From: Azoarcus sp.
GTDB taxonomy: Bacteria; Pseudomonadota; Gammaproteobacteria; Burkholderiales; Rhodocyclaceae
Length of the DNA stretch: 13,346 bases
Reading direction: 5' to 3'
NCBI GenBank assembly: GCA_031282905.1
Contig: JAITCV010000014.1
Location: 1 to 13,346, forward strand
A program made the translations under genes and the position numbers. Under the pieces are notes generated by a model. That model was not told the DNA's origin and did no database searches. It worked only from the letters and a program-made list of their open reading frames with translations. This document shows positions 1 to 8,021 of the stretch, in pieces; within the stretch, counting starts at the first letter, position 1; each line of letters opens with the position of its first letter.

Positions 1-725
1 GCAAGCTTGGCGGTTTCGGAAGCATAGTCCGCGTCCAGAATCCGGCTGCGCGAGGCTTCCGTGTTCTCGTGCGCCGCCGACAACTGGGTCAGCACGCCTT
101 CGAAGCGGTTCTGCACCGCACCCAGCGCAGCGCGGTTGTTGTTTATCTGTTTGATCAGACCGTCGAGCTTAGACATTTCGTCGAGTGCGGTGTTCGCACT
201 CAGGACATTACCCGTACTCAACGACAGTTCGGCGATGCTGATGGCGATCTTCGACTCGTCGGTTGTAGTCGCCCCGACCTGGAAGGTAAGTCCGCTAGTG
301 AAATCGCCGTTGAGCAGCGTCTTGCCGTTGAAATTGGTCGCGCTGATCACGCGGTTGATTTCGTTTGCCAGTTGTTGGTATTCGGTATCGATCGCGCTGC
401 GGTTGTCATCATCGTATTGTTCCGAGGCCGCCTGCACCGCCAGTTCGCGCATCCGTTGCAGGTGTTCGGTGATGATGTTCATCCCCGCTTCGGCGGTCTG
501 CGCCAGCGACAGGCCGTCATTGGCGTTGCGGATCGCCACGGTCATGCCACGCGCCTGGGCGTTCATGTTTTCCGCCACCGCCATGCCCGCCGCGTCATCC
601 TTGGCGCTGTTCACCCGCAAGCCCGAGGAGAGCCGTTGCAGCGAGTTGCTGAGCGCGGATTGGGAGGTGTTCAGATTCCGTTGCGCGTTGAGCGAAGGAA
701 TGTTGGTGTTGATTACTTGTGCCAT
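1..725 (-). CDS. fliC: Flagellin (filament subunit), C-terminus cut by window edge
   Basis: The minus strand reads from ATG at 725-723 and stays open to base 1, about 241 residues. The protein starts MAQVINTNIPSLNAQRNL and continues with LSSGLRVNSAKDDAAGMAVAE, the conserved flagellin D0/D1 N-terminal helices. Near the window edge it has SRILDADYASETAKLA, the conserved start of the C-terminal D0/D1 helix, which normally lies about 35 residues from the end. The complete protein should therefore be about 275 residues, a short flagellin with almost no variable D2/D3 region. Flagellin is exported by the flagellar type III apparatus and polymerises into the filament. A good ribosome site (AAGGAGAA, 738-731) precedes the start and a sigma-28 promoter lies further upstream. 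The gene is divergent from ppk1. Identity is very secure; the symbol is by family only, since several flagellin copies may exist. Confidence 0.96.
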   Translation of the reverse strand, partial: MAQVINTNIPSLNAQRNLNTSQSALSNSLQRLSSGLRVNSAKDDAAGMAVAENMNAQARGMTVAIRNANDGLSLAQTAEAGMNIITEHLQRMRELAVQAASEQYDDDNRSAIDTEYQQLANEINRVISATNFNGKTLLNGDFTSGLTFQVGATTTDESKIAISIAELSLSTGNVLSANTALDEMSKLDGLIKQINNNRAALGAVQNRFEGVLTQLSAAHENTEASRSRILDADYASETAKL

Positions 726-788
726 TTTGATTCTCCTTCGGAGTGTTGGGCGGTTCGCAGTTGATTTTGTTTCACCTGCCTGGATGCT

Positions 789-815
789 CTAACGGCATGG
801 GTGGGAAATTCTTTA
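789..815 (-). promoter_or_regulatory. Sigma-28 (FliA) flagellin promoter
   Basis: On the minus strand TAAAGAAT (815-808) is followed by an 11-nt spacer and GCCGTTAG (796-789). The known FliA consensus is TAAAGTTT-N11-GCCGATAA, so both boxes and the exact spacing match well. Transcription would start near 780, giving a leader of about 55 nt with the ribosome site AAGGAGAA just before the flagellin ATG. This places the gene in the late flagellar class. Confidence 0.85.
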
Positions 816-863
816 GTGCCGATGGCCGTTGCCTTCCGCAGTGTACGTTTCCACTCGCCATGG

Positions 864-892
864 TTTTGCGCGACGCTCGAATATCACATAAT
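864..892 (+). promoter_or_regulatory. Possible ppk1 promoter
   Basis: A CATAAT -10-like box at 887-892 lies 17 nt after a weak TTTTGC -35-like box (864-869), about 28 bases upstream of the chosen ppk1 ATG. No Pho-box-like direct repeats (CTGTCAT type) are visible here. The -35 match is poor, so this is a tentative call. Confidence 0.3.
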
Positions 893-919
893 CAAGACTT
901 CCGGAAAAGCGAAAACATC

Positions 920-2989
920 ATGACTGTCCTCACGCTCAACAGAGAATTGGCGCTGCTGCAGTTCCAGCGCCGGGTGCTCGCCCAGGCCGCCGACCCGACG
1001 GTGCCGCTGCTCGAACGGCTGCGTTTCCTGTGCATCGTATCGAGCAACCTCGACGAATTCTTCGAAATCCGGGTCGCGGGCATCCGCGAACAACAACGCC
1101 AGGAAAACGGCACGGTCGCCGACGATGGCCTCACCCCCGCCGAACTGCTGCCGAAGGTCAGCGCCGAAGTGCACGACATCATCGCCCGGCAATATGCGCT
1201 GCTCTATGACGATATCTTGCCCGCGCTGGAGCGCGAAGGCGTGGTCTTCCTGCGCCGCAAACTATGGAGCGAAGCCCAGCAGCAATGGATCGGCCATTAT
1301 TTCCACCGTGAGATGCTGCCTGTGCTGACTCCGATCGGGCTCGATCCCGCCCACCCCTTTCCCCGTCTGCTCAACAAGAGTCTCAATTTCGCGGTGGAAC
1401 TCGAAGGCCGGGACGCCTTCGGACGCAATTCGGGCGCGGCCATCGTCCAGGCCCCGCGCGCCCTGCCCCGCGTCATCCGCCTGCCCGGCGAACTGAGCGA
1501 AGCGCCCTATACCTTCGTCTTCCTGTCCTCGGTGCTGCACGATCACGTCGACGCACTCTTCAGCGGCATGCGCGTGCTCGGCTGCTACCAGTTTCGCGTC
1601 ACCCGCAATTCCGACCTGTTCGTCGATGAAGAAGAAGTGAAGGACTTGCGCGCCTCGCTCAAGGGCGAATTGCAGCAACGCCACTATGGCGATGCCGTCA
1701 GGCTGGAAGTGGCCGACAACTGCTCCGGGAAAATGGCCGATTTCCTGCTCCAGCAGTTCAAGCTCGGCCCCGCCGATCTCTACCGCGTGCCCGGCATCGT
1801 CAACCTTGTCCGCCTGATCGACGTGCCCGACTGGGTCGACCGCCCGCAACTCAAATACCCGCCCTTCCAGCCCGGTCTGCCGCGCGTGCTCGACAAACGC
1901 AGCGACATCTTCGCCGCCATCCGCAACCAGGACATCCTGCTCCACCACCCGTTCCAGAGTTTCGCCCCGGTCATCGAACTGCTGCGCGCCGCCGCCGACG
2001 ATCCCCAAGTGGTGGCGATCAAGATGACCGTGTATCGCACCGGCACCGACTCGGTGTTGATGGAACATCTGGTGCGCGCGGCACAAAAAGGCAAGGAAGT
2101 CACCGTCGTGCTCGAACTGATGGCCCGCTTCGACGAAGAAGCCAACATCTCATGGGCAACCCGGCTGGAGGCCGCGGGCGCGCACATCGTCTATGGCGTG
2201 TTCGGCTACAAGGTCCACGCCAAACTGTTGATGCTGGTGAGACGCGAGCACGGAAATGGGAACGAAAGCGGTGTCCTACGGCGCTACATGCATCTGGGCA
2301 CAGGCAATTATCATCCGCGCACCACGCGCTTCTACACCGATTTCGGCTTGCTGACCTGTGACGATGGCATTGGCGAGGACGTCGCCGAAGTGTTCAAGCA
2401 AATCACCGGCTTGGGCCAGGCCACCACGCTGCGTCATTTGTGGCAGGCGCCGTTTTCGCTGCAAACACGGGTCATCGCCGCCATCCGCGGAGAAATCGAC
2501 AACGTTCGCGCCGGACGGCGGGGACGCGTCATCGTCAAGGTGAATGCGCTGCTCGAACCCGAAGTGATCGAAACGCTCTACGAAGCATCGTGCGCCGGCG
2601 TGAAGATCGACCTCATCGTGCGCGGTCCCTGCGCGCTGCGCCCCGGCGTGGCGGGACTGTCGGAAAACATCCGGGTGCGCTCGGTGATCGGGCGTTTCCT
2701 CGAACACCACCGCATCCTGTATTTTCTTGCCGATGGCGAACATCACATCTATCTGTCAAGCGCCGACTGGATGCAACGCAATTTCTTTCGCCGCATCGAA
2801 ATCGTCTTTCCCGTGCTCGACCCCCGAATCAAGCGCCGGATCATGCGCGAGGGATTGCGCGCCTATCTGGGCGACAACTGCCAAGCCTGGGAGATGCACG
2901 CCGACGGCAGCTACAGCCGCCAAAACCCGCGCAGCACGCCGCGCAACGCGCAAAACCTGCTGCTCGCGGAACTGGCGGCATCGTCCTGA
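920..2989 (+). CDS. ppk1: Polyphosphate kinase 1
   Basis: This 689-residue protein makes long-chain polyphosphate reversibly from the gamma-phosphate of ATP. The frame is open from 743, but ATG 920 (MTVLTLNRELALLQFQRRVL) was chosen because it gives the usual family length (E. coli about 688) and begins at the conserved N-terminal 'NRELSWLxFNxRVLxEA'-like motif. LRFLCIVSSNLDEFFEIRVAG follows in the N domain. R373 in KMTVYRTG and R403 in ELMARFDEEAN correspond to the Mg/phosphate-binding arginines of E. coli PPK. H458 in YMHLGTGNYHPRT is the autophosphorylated histidine. H596 in FLEHHRILYF and the following SSADWMQRNFFRR are the second conserved histidine region. All key residues are present. 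No ppx lies next to it; the neighbours are a divergent flagellin and a downstream GGDEF gene with its own likely promoter. Confidence 0.97.
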   Translation: MTVLTLNRELALLQFQRRVLAQAADPTVPLLERLRFLCIVSSNLDEFFEIRVAGIREQQRQENGTVADDGLTPAELLPKVSAEVHDIIARQYALLYDDILPALEREGVVFLRRKLWSEAQQQWIGHYFHREMLPVLTPIGLDPAHPFPRLLNKSLNFAVELEGRDAFGRNSGAAIVQAPRALPRVIRLPGELSEAPYTFVFLSSVLHDHVDALFSGMRVLGCYQFRVTRNSDLFVDEEEVKDLRASLKGELQQRHYGDAVRLEVADNCSGKMADFLLQQFKLGPADLYRVPGIVNLVRLIDVPDWVDRPQLKYPPFQPGLPRVLDKRSDIFAAIRNQDILLHHPFQSFAPVIELLRAAADDPQVVAIKMTVYRTGTDSVLMEHLVRAAQKGKEVTVVLELMARFDEEANISWATRLEAAGAHIVYGVFGYKVHAKLLMLVRREHGNGNESGVLRRYMHLGTGNYHPRTTRFYTDFGLLTCDDGIGEDVAEVFKQITGLGQATTLRHLWQAPFSLQTRVIAAIRGEIDNVRAGRRGRVIVKVNALLEPEVIETLYEASCAGVKIDLIVRGPCALRPGVAGLSENIRVRSVIGRFLEHHRILYFLADGEHHIYLSSADWMQRNFFRRIEIVFPVLDPRIKRRIMREGLRAYLGDNCQAWEMHADGSYSRQNPRSTPRNAQNLLLAELAASS

Positions 2990-3148
2990 AGCCGATCGCA
3001 GGACAACCGCATTGAAGAAGCCGGCACAGGCCATGGCGAACGCGGCCGATCTCACCTACATCGCCATTGCGAGGAGCGCGGGTTACCAATGAATGCGGAA
3101 ACCACGATCTTGATTTTTTGAGGAATAATCCTGCTTTTTTATCCGATA

Positions 3149-3179
3149 CGCCGTAATCGGCGCTGCACCCGTTTATAAT
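3149..3179 (+). promoter_or_regulatory. Likely promoter of the GGDEF gene with an overlapping dyad
   Basis: A perfect TATAAT box lies at 3174-3179, 35 bases before the GTG start at 3215. No good -35 box lies 16-18 nt upstream. Instead there is a dyad, CGCCG-TAAT-CGGCG, at 3149-3162, exactly where the -35 would be. This could be an operator or activator site, or chance in GC-rich DNA. Confidence 0.4.
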
Positions 3180-3214
3180 AGCGAGTCAATCGCAATATCG
3201 TTAAAAGTGAAATC

Positions 3215-5191
3215 GTGCCCAATAATGCCTTTGTTATAGTTGTTTCCAGCATCGCCCTATCCATCCTCTTTGGCGCGGGGGGTTGGTTCATCATGGATCG
3301 GGACGAGGAGCGTTTTCGGAGCGCGCTGGAAAACGAAGCGAAGCAACTGCGCAGCGTCCATGAAATCTCGCATCTCTCGCTTGCCCATTCCGCGCGCACG
3401 CTGGCTTTCGCCATCGCGGCGGATGTGAATGTCCAATCCCTGATGGAGACCATCTCCCAGACCGTGCGCCGTGAAGGCGGCGGCGCTGGCGGAGAGCGGG
3501 CGGAGATCCTGCGCGAGCGGCTCAGGGATGAAATGCTGCAACAATGGCAGAATCTCAACACGCATTACGACGTGTCGTCGATGACCTTCATTCTTCCCGA
3601 CGATTCCAATGTCTTCCTGCGCATGCACGAACCGGAAGAATTCGGCGATTCCCTGGCCACCATTCGCCCATTGACGAAACTCGGCAACGATCTCGTTCCC
3701 CGCAGTGGTTTCCAGATCGGCCGCACCAACGCGGGCATTCGCGGCGTCGTGCCCATCATGCGTCCCGCCGCCGATGGCGGCCGCATCCACGTGGGCACGC
3801 TGGAAATCGGTTTCGACATGAACAGGGAATCCCAACGGATTGCCGAACAGATTTCGGCCAATATCGCCGTGCTGCTCGACACGCGCGCGGTAGACGCCGC
3901 CATGCCGACGCGCTATCAACCCCAGCGTCCCCTGCTCACCGCCGTGCTGTTGACGGCGACCCAGCCGGAAGGCGTCGCCTGGTATGAAGCGGGCCTCGTT
4001 CGTCTTGTCGGCGCGCCCGAAAACAAGCTGGTGCGCTGGAACGACCGCAGCTTCCACGTCATCGCTTTTCCCCTGCACGACTGGCAAGGCCCCAGCACCC
4101 CCGCGGTGGGCAGCGTGCTGCTCTGGCGCGACGACACCGCCATGGTCCATGGCCACGAAAGCCATCGCCTCATGCTCCTCGGCGGCATCGTCCTGGCCTA
4201 TGTCCTGTCCCTGGCCTGTATTCCGTTCGCGTTGCGCGCCTCCCGGCGCGCCGACGACGAACGCGCCGCCATGATTCACGCCCTCACCCGCTACAACAAC
4301 CTGCTGCTCGAAATCACCGGCGAAGGCATCTATGGCGTCACCCGCGAAGGCAAGGTGAATTTCATCAACCATGCCGCCTGTACCATGCTCGGCCTGCGCC
4401 CCGCGGACGTGCTCGGCCAAGTGCCCCACCCCATCTTCCACCACCACCGCGCCGACGGCACGCCCTACCCGATCGAAGAGTGCCCGCTCACAAAAACCAT
4501 GAATGAAGGCCGGCCCTGGGAAGGTGAAGAATGGTTCATCGACCGCGATGGCCGGGGTTTTCACGTGCTGGTCAACATCTCCCCCATCTATGACGCGGAT
4601 CAATACCAGGGCGCGATCATCACTTTCCGCGACATCTCCGAATTGCGCCAACGCCAGGACGAACTGATTCATCTGTCGGAGACCGATCCGCTCACGGGCG
4701 TCCCCAACCGCCAGCACTTCCTCAAACAACTCGAAATCGAAATGCAGCGGCTGCGACGGCGGGATCATCCGGCCACGCTGCTGATGACCAACCTCGACCT
4801 CTTCAAGCAGATCAACGACCGCTATGGCCATGTGGCGGGCGATGCCGTGCTCAAGCATTACGTCGCCCAGATGCGCTCCGCGCTACGTTACACCGACATC
4901 ATTGGCCGACTCGACGGCGAGGAATTCGCCATCCTGCTGCCCGGCGACGGTCTCACCACCGCCCAGCAACTGGCCGAACGGCTACGCCAGACCATCGAAT
5001 CCAACCCGGCGCAAATCGACGACACCACCCCCATCCAAACCACGGCAAGCATCGGCATCACCGAACTTTACGCCAGCGACATCGACGTCGACGCCCCGCT
5101 GCGCCGTGCCGGCGAGGCGCTCGACGACGCCAAACAGGCCGGACGCAATTGCGTCAGGCTCCATAGCGCCCAGCCGGGTAGTCCTGAATAG
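3215..5191 (+). CDS. Membrane periplasmic sensor-PAS-GGDEF protein with altered active site
   Basis: This is a 658-residue inner-membrane signalling protein of c-di-GMP type. The GTG start at 3215 is preferred because the first ATG in frame after the hydrophobic segment would remove transmembrane helix 1 (about residues 5-25). Residues 27-318 form a periplasmic sensor region of no recognised type. A second helix (about 319-342, MLLGGIVLAYVLSLACIPFA) is followed by a PAS domain (about 358-475) and a GGDEF domain (about 485-655, beginning SETDPLTGVPNRQHF). The GGDEF signature is D567-G-E-E-F571, with Asp in place of the first Gly. The upstream metal-binding motif reads N526-L-D528 where active cyclases have D-x-D. 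The RxxD inhibitory site is intact (R558-Y-T-D561). The protein may be a weak cyclase or a c-di-GMP receptor. It is a single gene with no operon partner visible. Confidence 0.92.
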   Translation: MPNNAFVIVVSSIALSILFGAGGWFIMDRDEERFRSALENEAKQLRSVHEISHLSLAHSARTLAFAIAADVNVQSLMETISQTVRREGGGAGGERAEILRERLRDEMLQQWQNLNTHYDVSSMTFILPDDSNVFLRMHEPEEFGDSLATIRPLTKLGNDLVPRSGFQIGRTNAGIRGVVPIMRPAADGGRIHVGTLEIGFDMNRESQRIAEQISANIAVLLDTRAVDAAMPTRYQPQRPLLTAVLLTATQPEGVAWYEAGLVRLVGAPENKLVRWNDRSFHVIAFPLHDWQGPSTPAVGSVLLWRDDTAMVHGHESHRLMLLGGIVLAYVLSLACIPFALRASRRADDERAAMIHALTRYNNLLLEITGEGIYGVTREGKVNFINHAACTMLGLRPADVLGQVPHPIFHHHRADGTPYPIEECPLTKTMNEGRPWEGEEWFIDRDGRGFHVLVNISPIYDADQYQGAIITFRDISELRQRQDELIHLSETDPLTGVPNRQHFLKQLEIEMQRLRRRDHPATLLMTNLDLFKQINDRYGHVAGDAVLKHYVAQMRSALRYTDIIGRLDGEEFAILLPGDGLTTAQQLAERLRQTIESNPAQIDDTTPIQTTASIGITELYASDIDVDAPLRRAGEALDDAKQAGRNCVRLHSAQPGSPE

Positions 5192-5635
5192 AAATATCCG
5201 GGCGTCCAGCCGGCCCTGTCGGCCACTTTGCCGCTTTCCCGAGGGCGAGACGCCCTCGCTCCCAGGTATTGGGCCTGCGGCGCGAAGCGCTGGATGAAGG
5301 GAGCTTCGGCGAGCACAACGACCCGGCACGATACCCAATGCTTCGACAACAGTGAGCCGTTGAATTTCTGCCCGCCGATACTCGTTCATACGGGCAAGAA
5401 AAAAGCGAAAGCAATCAAGAATGGCAACAAGTGGGCGGGTCCTTTTCCCGGGCGATTTTCCACCGTCTGACGCCGCCAGGATTTGAAGAAACGGACACGA
5501 TCGGTGGTTTGCAACACATGTAAACCGCCAGACAACGGGCCCACTGAAATCAGGGGGGGCTTTACATACCGGTGTTTTACGCCGCATGCTTGCTGCTCAA
5601 AACGGATCAAGACTGTCACGGAGTCGAATCACACG
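5192..5635. other. Intergenic region without a gene (repeat copy A and a hairpin)
   Basis: No convincing protein gene is seen in these 444 bases. Open frames on the minus strand run through the repeat and through the end of the GGDEF gene, and look like chance. The stretch holds dispersed repeat copy A (5236-5358) and a hairpin at 5503-5529 (GGTGGTTT pairing with AAACCGCC, one wobble, 11-nt loop). An AGGGGGGG run ends near 5560. No clear terminator follows the GGDEF gene, and no clear sigma-70 promoter for the WD40 cluster was found. Confidence 0.6.
5236..5358. repeat. Dispersed intergenic repeat, copy A
   Basis: The left part (alpha, 5241-5268) is GAGGGCGAGACGCCCTCGCT followed by CCCAGGTA. 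It contains a self-complementary GAGGGCG/CGCCCTC hairpin and recurs in the same orientation at about 10530-10558. The right part (beta, 5292-5358), with the core CCGGCACGATACCCAATGCT, recurs in the opposite orientation at 10587-10649, with scattered mismatches. A diverged beta-like segment also occurs at 9791-9825. The pattern of modular, palindromic, non-coding sequence between genes is typical of REP/MITE-like elements. Confidence 0.75.
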
Positions 5636-7294
5636 ATGGACAATGAATTTTGCCAGATTTGCGGATGTCATGAGCCCATTGAGCACGATGCCCGTTTTTC
5701 GCGTGCCATGGGCACCGCTTGCTCTTCCTTTCCCGCCCCAGCCTCCATGGACAGATTGGCGGCACGTTCGCGGCAAACGGGCGTATCCACCTGGCTGCTG
5801 CTGTTCCTGTTGCTGGGCTTGATCTTTTCCCTGGCGGCGTGGTGGGCCAAGCCAGTGCGGCAAGCCAACCCACAAGCCGCCAACCCACGAACCAGCCCGT
5901 TGGAGGCACTCAGCCCGGATGGCCGCTTTCGTGCCGTGGCAAACGAGGACGGCAGCATTGTTCTTCGTGAGACGGCAAACGGCAAGCTTTGGGGCGGCGT
6001 GCTGCGCGGGCGTGAGGGTGCGGTTCAATATCTGTCGTTCAGCCAGGATGGCCGCAGCCTGGTTTCAGCGGACGCCAGCAAAACGATCAGCCTCTGGGAT
6101 GTGGCAGACGACAAGCTTTGGGGCAAAGAACTGCGCGGGCATACAGACCGTGTCGATCATGTGTCGTTCAGTCCGGACGGCCACACCCTCGTTTCGGCAA
6201 GCTACAACAATGACAAAAATATCCGCCTCTGGGACGTGGCGAGCGGGCAGCCGCGAGGCAAACTGCATGTGGATTCGACAAGATCAAGATATAGGCATAT
6301 GCCGTTCAGCCCGGATGGCCATAGCTTCGATCCGGCGCCGAACATCAAGCAAGTGTCGTTCAGCCCGGATGGCCGCCTGCTCGCTTCGGCAAACGGGGAC
6401 AGGAGCATCCGTTTTTGGGACGTGGCGAGTGGAGAGCAGCGGGGCGACGCGCTGCGCGAGCATACCGGCGATGTCAACCATGTGTCGTTCAGCCCGGATG
6501 GCCGTCTGCTCGCTTCGGCAAGCGCGGACGGTACGATCCGCCTCTGGGATGTGGCAAGCGGGCAGCCATGGGGAGAACTGCGCGGGCATACGGGCGGGGT
6601 CAACCATGTGTCGTTCAGCCCGGATGGCCGCCTGCTCGCTTCGACAAGCGATGACAATACGGTACGTCTGTGGAACGTGGCAAGCGGGCAGCCGCGGGGT
6701 GATGCGCTGCGCGGGCATGAGAAGCTCGTCCGCCATGTGTCGTTCAGCCCGGATAGCCGCCTGCTCGCTTCGGCAAGCGATGACAATACGGTACGTCTGT
6801 GGAACGTGGCAAGCGGGCAGCCGCAGGGTGATGCGCTGCGCGGGCATGGGAGGCTCGTCCACCATGTGTCGTTCAGCCCGGATGGCCGCCTCCTCGCTTC
6901 GGCCAGCATGGATAAGACCATCCGCCTCTGGGACGTGGCGAGCAGGCAAGCTCGGGAACTGCTCGGGCATGAGAACTACATCAACCACCTGGCGTTCAGC
7001 CCGGATGGCCGCCTCCTCGCTTCGGCCAGCGCGGACAAAACGGTCCATCTCTGGGACGTGGCGAGCGGGCAGCCTCGAGGCGAACTGCGTGGACATATGG
7101 GCGCAATTGGGCACGTGTCGTTCAGCCCGGATGGCCACCTGCTCGCTTCGGCAAGCGATGACAATAAGATTCGTCTCTGGAGCATGGCGGGCGACGTCAG
7201 AATCGACCAACGCAACTTTACGCGCGAAGAATGGCGTGAGCTCATGGGCGAGCAACCTTACCAAAAAATTTTCGAGGATTTGCCCGAGCCCTGA
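5636..7294 (+). CDS. Membrane-anchored WD40 propeller protein, paralogue 1
   Basis: The frame opens at 5483, but ATG 5636 (MDNEFCQICGC) was chosen because it aligns with the starts of the two downstream paralogues and has GGAG at 5620-5623. The product is 552 residues. The N-terminus keeps only CQICGC (Cys 6, 9, 11) of the zinc-ribbon-like pattern of the paralogues; the second CxxCGWDF pair is missing. One transmembrane helix lies at about 51-69. From about 88 on there is a degenerate blade and then about nine WD40 blades of the form LRGHxxxVxHVSFSPDGRLLASAS..IRLWDVASG. Around nucleotides 6262-6380 one blade is broken, with two FSPDG turns only about 20 residues apart. The C-terminal tail (RIDQRNFTREEWRELMGEQPY) is shared with the neighbours and resembles the NLTREEW tail that follows WD40 arrays in other bacteria. 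It is probably a protein-interaction scaffold; partner unknown. Confidence 0.88.
   Translation: MDNEFCQICGCHEPIEHDARFSRAMGTACSSFPAPASMDRLAARSRQTGVSTWLLLFLLLGLIFSLAAWWAKPVRQANPQAANPRTSPLEALSPDGRFRAVANEDGSIVLRETANGKLWGGVLRGREGAVQYLSFSQDGRSLVSADASKTISLWDVADDKLWGKELRGHTDRVDHVSFSPDGHTLVSASYNNDKNIRLWDVASGQPRGKLHVDSTRSRYRHMPFSPDGHSFDPAPNIKQVSFSPDGRLLASANGDRSIRFWDVASGEQRGDALREHTGDVNHVSFSPDGRLLASASADGTIRLWDVASGQPWGELRGHTGGVNHVSFSPDGRLLASTSDDNTVRLWNVASGQPRGDALRGHEKLVRHVSFSPDSRLLASASDDNTVRLWNVASGQPQGDALRGHGRLVHHVSFSPDGRLLASASMDKTIRLWDVASRQARELLGHENYINHLAFSPDGRLLASASADKTVHLWDVASGQPRGELRGHMGAIGHVSFSPDGHLLASASDDNKIRLWSMAGDVRIDQRNFTREEWRELMGEQPYQKIFEDLPEP
6646..6849 (+). repeat. Recently duplicated WD40 blade (129-bp period)
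   Basis: Bases 6646-6718 recur at 6775-6847 with a single mismatch (CCGCGG versus CCGCAG). The offset is exactly 129 bases, or 43 codons, which is one blade. The surrounding blades are more diverged, so this looks like a recent in-frame tandem duplication by slippage or recombination. Confidence 0.85.
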
Positions 7295-7299
7295 GCATG

Positions 7300-7355
7300 A
7301 TCCGAACAGGTAACGCTGGCTGGAAGCCGGTCCCGACATTGGAGTTGATCTCACA
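7300..7355 (+). repeat. Leader repeat upstream of WD40 paralogue 2
   Basis: The segment starting TGATCCGAACAGGTAACGCT and continuing GGCTGGAAGCCGG...TTGGAGTTGATCTC closely matches 8022-8077 in front of paralogue 3. It carries the GGAG ribosome site (7341-7344). It shows that the gene and its leader were duplicated together. Confidence 0.8.
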
Positions 7356-8012
7356 ATGGGAAAAGAATTTTGCCCGGTTTGCGACTACCCCTGCCTCGAA
7401 ACAGCGAAAGCGTGTTCGATTTGCGGTTGGGATTTTTCCCCGTTGCTGGCCAAAGCGACATCGCGTGACCATGAAAACCGTCTGCTGACGGCGCGCGCGG
7501 CGTGGCGGGAGAAAATTGTTCGTGGGCAAGCATGGCCTTTTCGCGGCGGTGAAGCACAGCCGCTGAAAGCACTCAGCCCGAATGGCCGCTTCCACGCGTC
7601 GGCAAGAGAGGACGGCAGCATCGTCGTGCTGCGCGAAGAGACCAATGGCAGGCTCTGGGGCAGAACACTGCGCGGGCATGAGGACACGATCCGATATCTG
7701 TCGTTCAGCCAGGATAGCCGCATCCTGATTTCAGCGGACGCCGGCAAGACGCTCTACCTCTGGAATGTGGTAGGCGCACAGCCGCGGGGCGAAACCTTGC
7801 GCGGGCATAAGGACTGGGTCTGGGAGGTGTCGTTCAGCCCGGATGGCCACCTCTTCGCTTCGGCAAGCTATGACGAAGCGACGCCCCTCCGGGCCATGAC
7901 GGGCAACGTCAGGATCGACCAGCGCAACCTGACACGCGAAGAATGGCACACCCTCATGGGCGAGCAGCCTTACCGGAAGATTTTCGAGGATTTGCCCGTG
8001 CCTCGAACATGA
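7356..8012 (+). CDS. Short zinc-ribbon/WD40 protein, internally deleted paralogue 2
   Basis: This 218-residue protein starts MGKEF with a complete zinc-ribbon-like pattern: C6-x2-C9 and C20-x2-C23 followed by GWDF. GGAG at 7341-7344 precedes the ATG. Compared with its neighbours it lacks any transmembrane segment and most of the propeller. Only a degenerate blade, one full blade (LRGHEDTIRYLSFSQDSR) and a last partial blade remain, joined in frame to the common tail (RIDQRNLTREEWHTLMGEQ). The last blade keeps its length but has LR instead of LW at the conserved Trp. Three blade units cannot close a normal propeller, so the product may be non-functional, may oligomerise, or may act through the zinc ribbon and tail alone. 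No frameshift or stop is seen. It sits 61 bp after paralogue 1 and 65 bp before paralogue 3, probably in one operon. Confidence 0.75.
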   Translation: MGKEFCPVCDYPCLETAKACSICGWDFSPLLAKATSRDHENRLLTARAAWREKIVRGQAWPFRGGEAQPLKALSPNGRFHASAREDGSIVVLREETNGRLWGRTLRGHEDTIRYLSFSQDSRILISADAGKTLYLWNVVGAQPRGETLRGHKDWVWEVSFSPDGHLFASASYDEATPLRAMTGNVRIDQRNLTREEWHTLMGEQPYRKIFEDLPVPRT

Positions 8013-8021
8013 TCCGAACAA

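Noticed and set aside
61..792. Two long plus-strand frames over the flagellin region
   Set aside because: The minus strand encodes an unmistakable flagellin with its promoter and ribosome site, so these are antisense shadows.
743..919. 59-residue N-terminal extension of PPK1
   Set aside because: It overlaps the flagellin promoter and is not part of the PPK1 family; ATG 920 gives the normal length.
3121..3140. AGGA-ATAA-TCCT followed by GC and six T residues, as a ppk1 terminator
   Set aside because: The stem is only 4 bp and AT-rich in the loop region, too weak to call a terminator.
3257..4858. 533-residue open frame on the minus strand
   Set aside because: It lies wholly antisense to the GGDEF gene, which has clear PAS and GGDEF motifs. 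The antisense product is low-complexity and typical of a shadow frame in GC-rich coding DNA.
4982..5587. 201-residue minus-strand frame across the GGDEF gene end and repeat copy A
   Set aside because: It runs through a dispersed repeat and antisense to a real gene, with no domain signature.
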